Below, piece by piece: positions 22,447-22,561 of a stretch of DNA of 22,561 bases. The stretch lies in assembly GCA_012274165.1 (NCBI GenBank), contig JAAPAA010000093.1, forward strand, positions 1-22,561. Direction: 5' to 3'. The position numbers were made by a program, and so were the translations under genes. A model generated the notes under the pieces. The model saw nothing but the letters and a program-made list of their open reading frames with translations. It did not search any database and was not told the origin of the DNA. Numbering within the stretch: the stretch's first letter is position 1; every line of letters starts with the position of its first letter. This DNA is from Thiobacillaceae bacterium. GTDB taxonomy: Bacteria; Pseudomonadota; Gammaproteobacteria; Burkholderiales; Thiobacillaceae.

Positions 22447-22561
22447 GCCACGTGCCCGCTATCGTGACCAACAGCGCGACGCCCGTGATCGCACACATCC
22501 CGCGCCCGATGATCCCGGCCGACCTGCCGGCCATCCACCTGATCGAACTGGCCAGCTACGA
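22443..22561 (+). CDS. rimI: Ribosomal-protein-alanine N-acetyltransferase, N-terminal part (continues beyond window)
   Basis: Starts at ATG 22443, overlapping the tsaB stop as ATGA, and runs off the window after 39 complete codons. After an ~22-residue lead the sequence 'RPMIPADLPAIHLIELASY' is the beta1-alpha1 opening of GNAT acetyltransferases and matches RimI N-termini. RimI acetylates the N-terminus of ribosomal protein S18. The tsaB-rimI pairing is common in proteobacteria. The acetyl-CoA-binding motif lies outside the window, so the call rests on this short stretch and context. Confidence 0.82.
   Translation, partial: MSHVPAIVTNSATPVIAHIPRPMIPADLPAIHLIELASY

Noticed and set aside
1..22561. 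CRISPR arrays, tRNA or rRNA genes, insertion-sequence transposases
   Set aside because: No regularly spaced repeats, tRNA cloverleaf, rRNA sequence or transposase motifs were seen on either strand.

Overview
The window is chromosomal DNA of a Gram-negative betaproteobacterium, most likely of the Nitrosomonadales/Thiobacillaceae type. This rests on the GC-rich base composition, the hisC-tyrA-aroA-cmk-rpsA-ihfB-lapA-lapB gene order, the LapAB LPS-control proteins and a PEP-CTERM protein. The species assignment is inference.

Region 1 (1-11257, all + strand) is core housekeeping. It runs from the end of hisC through tyrA, aroA and cmk, which are translationally coupled by short stop/start overlaps, into rpsA and ihfB and then a strong intrinsic terminator. 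After that come lapA and lapB (LPS assembly control), pyrF, ugd, cysM and radA. AroA carries Ser where the classic enzyme has Pro101, a position linked to glyphosate tolerance.

Region 2 (11258-14707, + strand) is a drug-efflux cassette: a MarR-family repressor, an EmrA-like membrane fusion protein and an EmrB-like 14-TM MFS pump. An imperfect palindrome sits over the -10/+1 of the marR promoter and is a good candidate operator. After emrB there is a 12-codon open frame with a near-perfect ribosome binding site that looks like the broken 5' end of a universal stress protein gene.

Region 3 (14714-17975, - strand) is the most interesting part. It is a four-gene operon for a stressosome (RsbRST) wired to c-di-GMP. 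In transcription order it encodes a GGDEF diguanylate cyclase with an unusual N-terminal domain, an RsbT kinase fused to an RsbX-like PP2C phosphatase, an RsbR-like STAS scaffold with a helical sensor domain, and a small RsbS-like STAS protein whose expected phospho-serine is Asn. The likely logic is that stress frees the RsbT domain to switch on the cyclase while the fused phosphatase domain resets the scaffold. The circuit is inferred from domain content and gene order.

Region 4 (17976-20002) is low in genes. It holds a decayed copy of the 3' end of prfC, two diverged copies of a ~140-bp repeat, several hairpins and one PEP-CTERM secreted protein gene with its own terminator.

Region 5 (20003-22561) returns to core genes: prfC on the - strand, and divergently tsaB and the start of rimI on the + strand.
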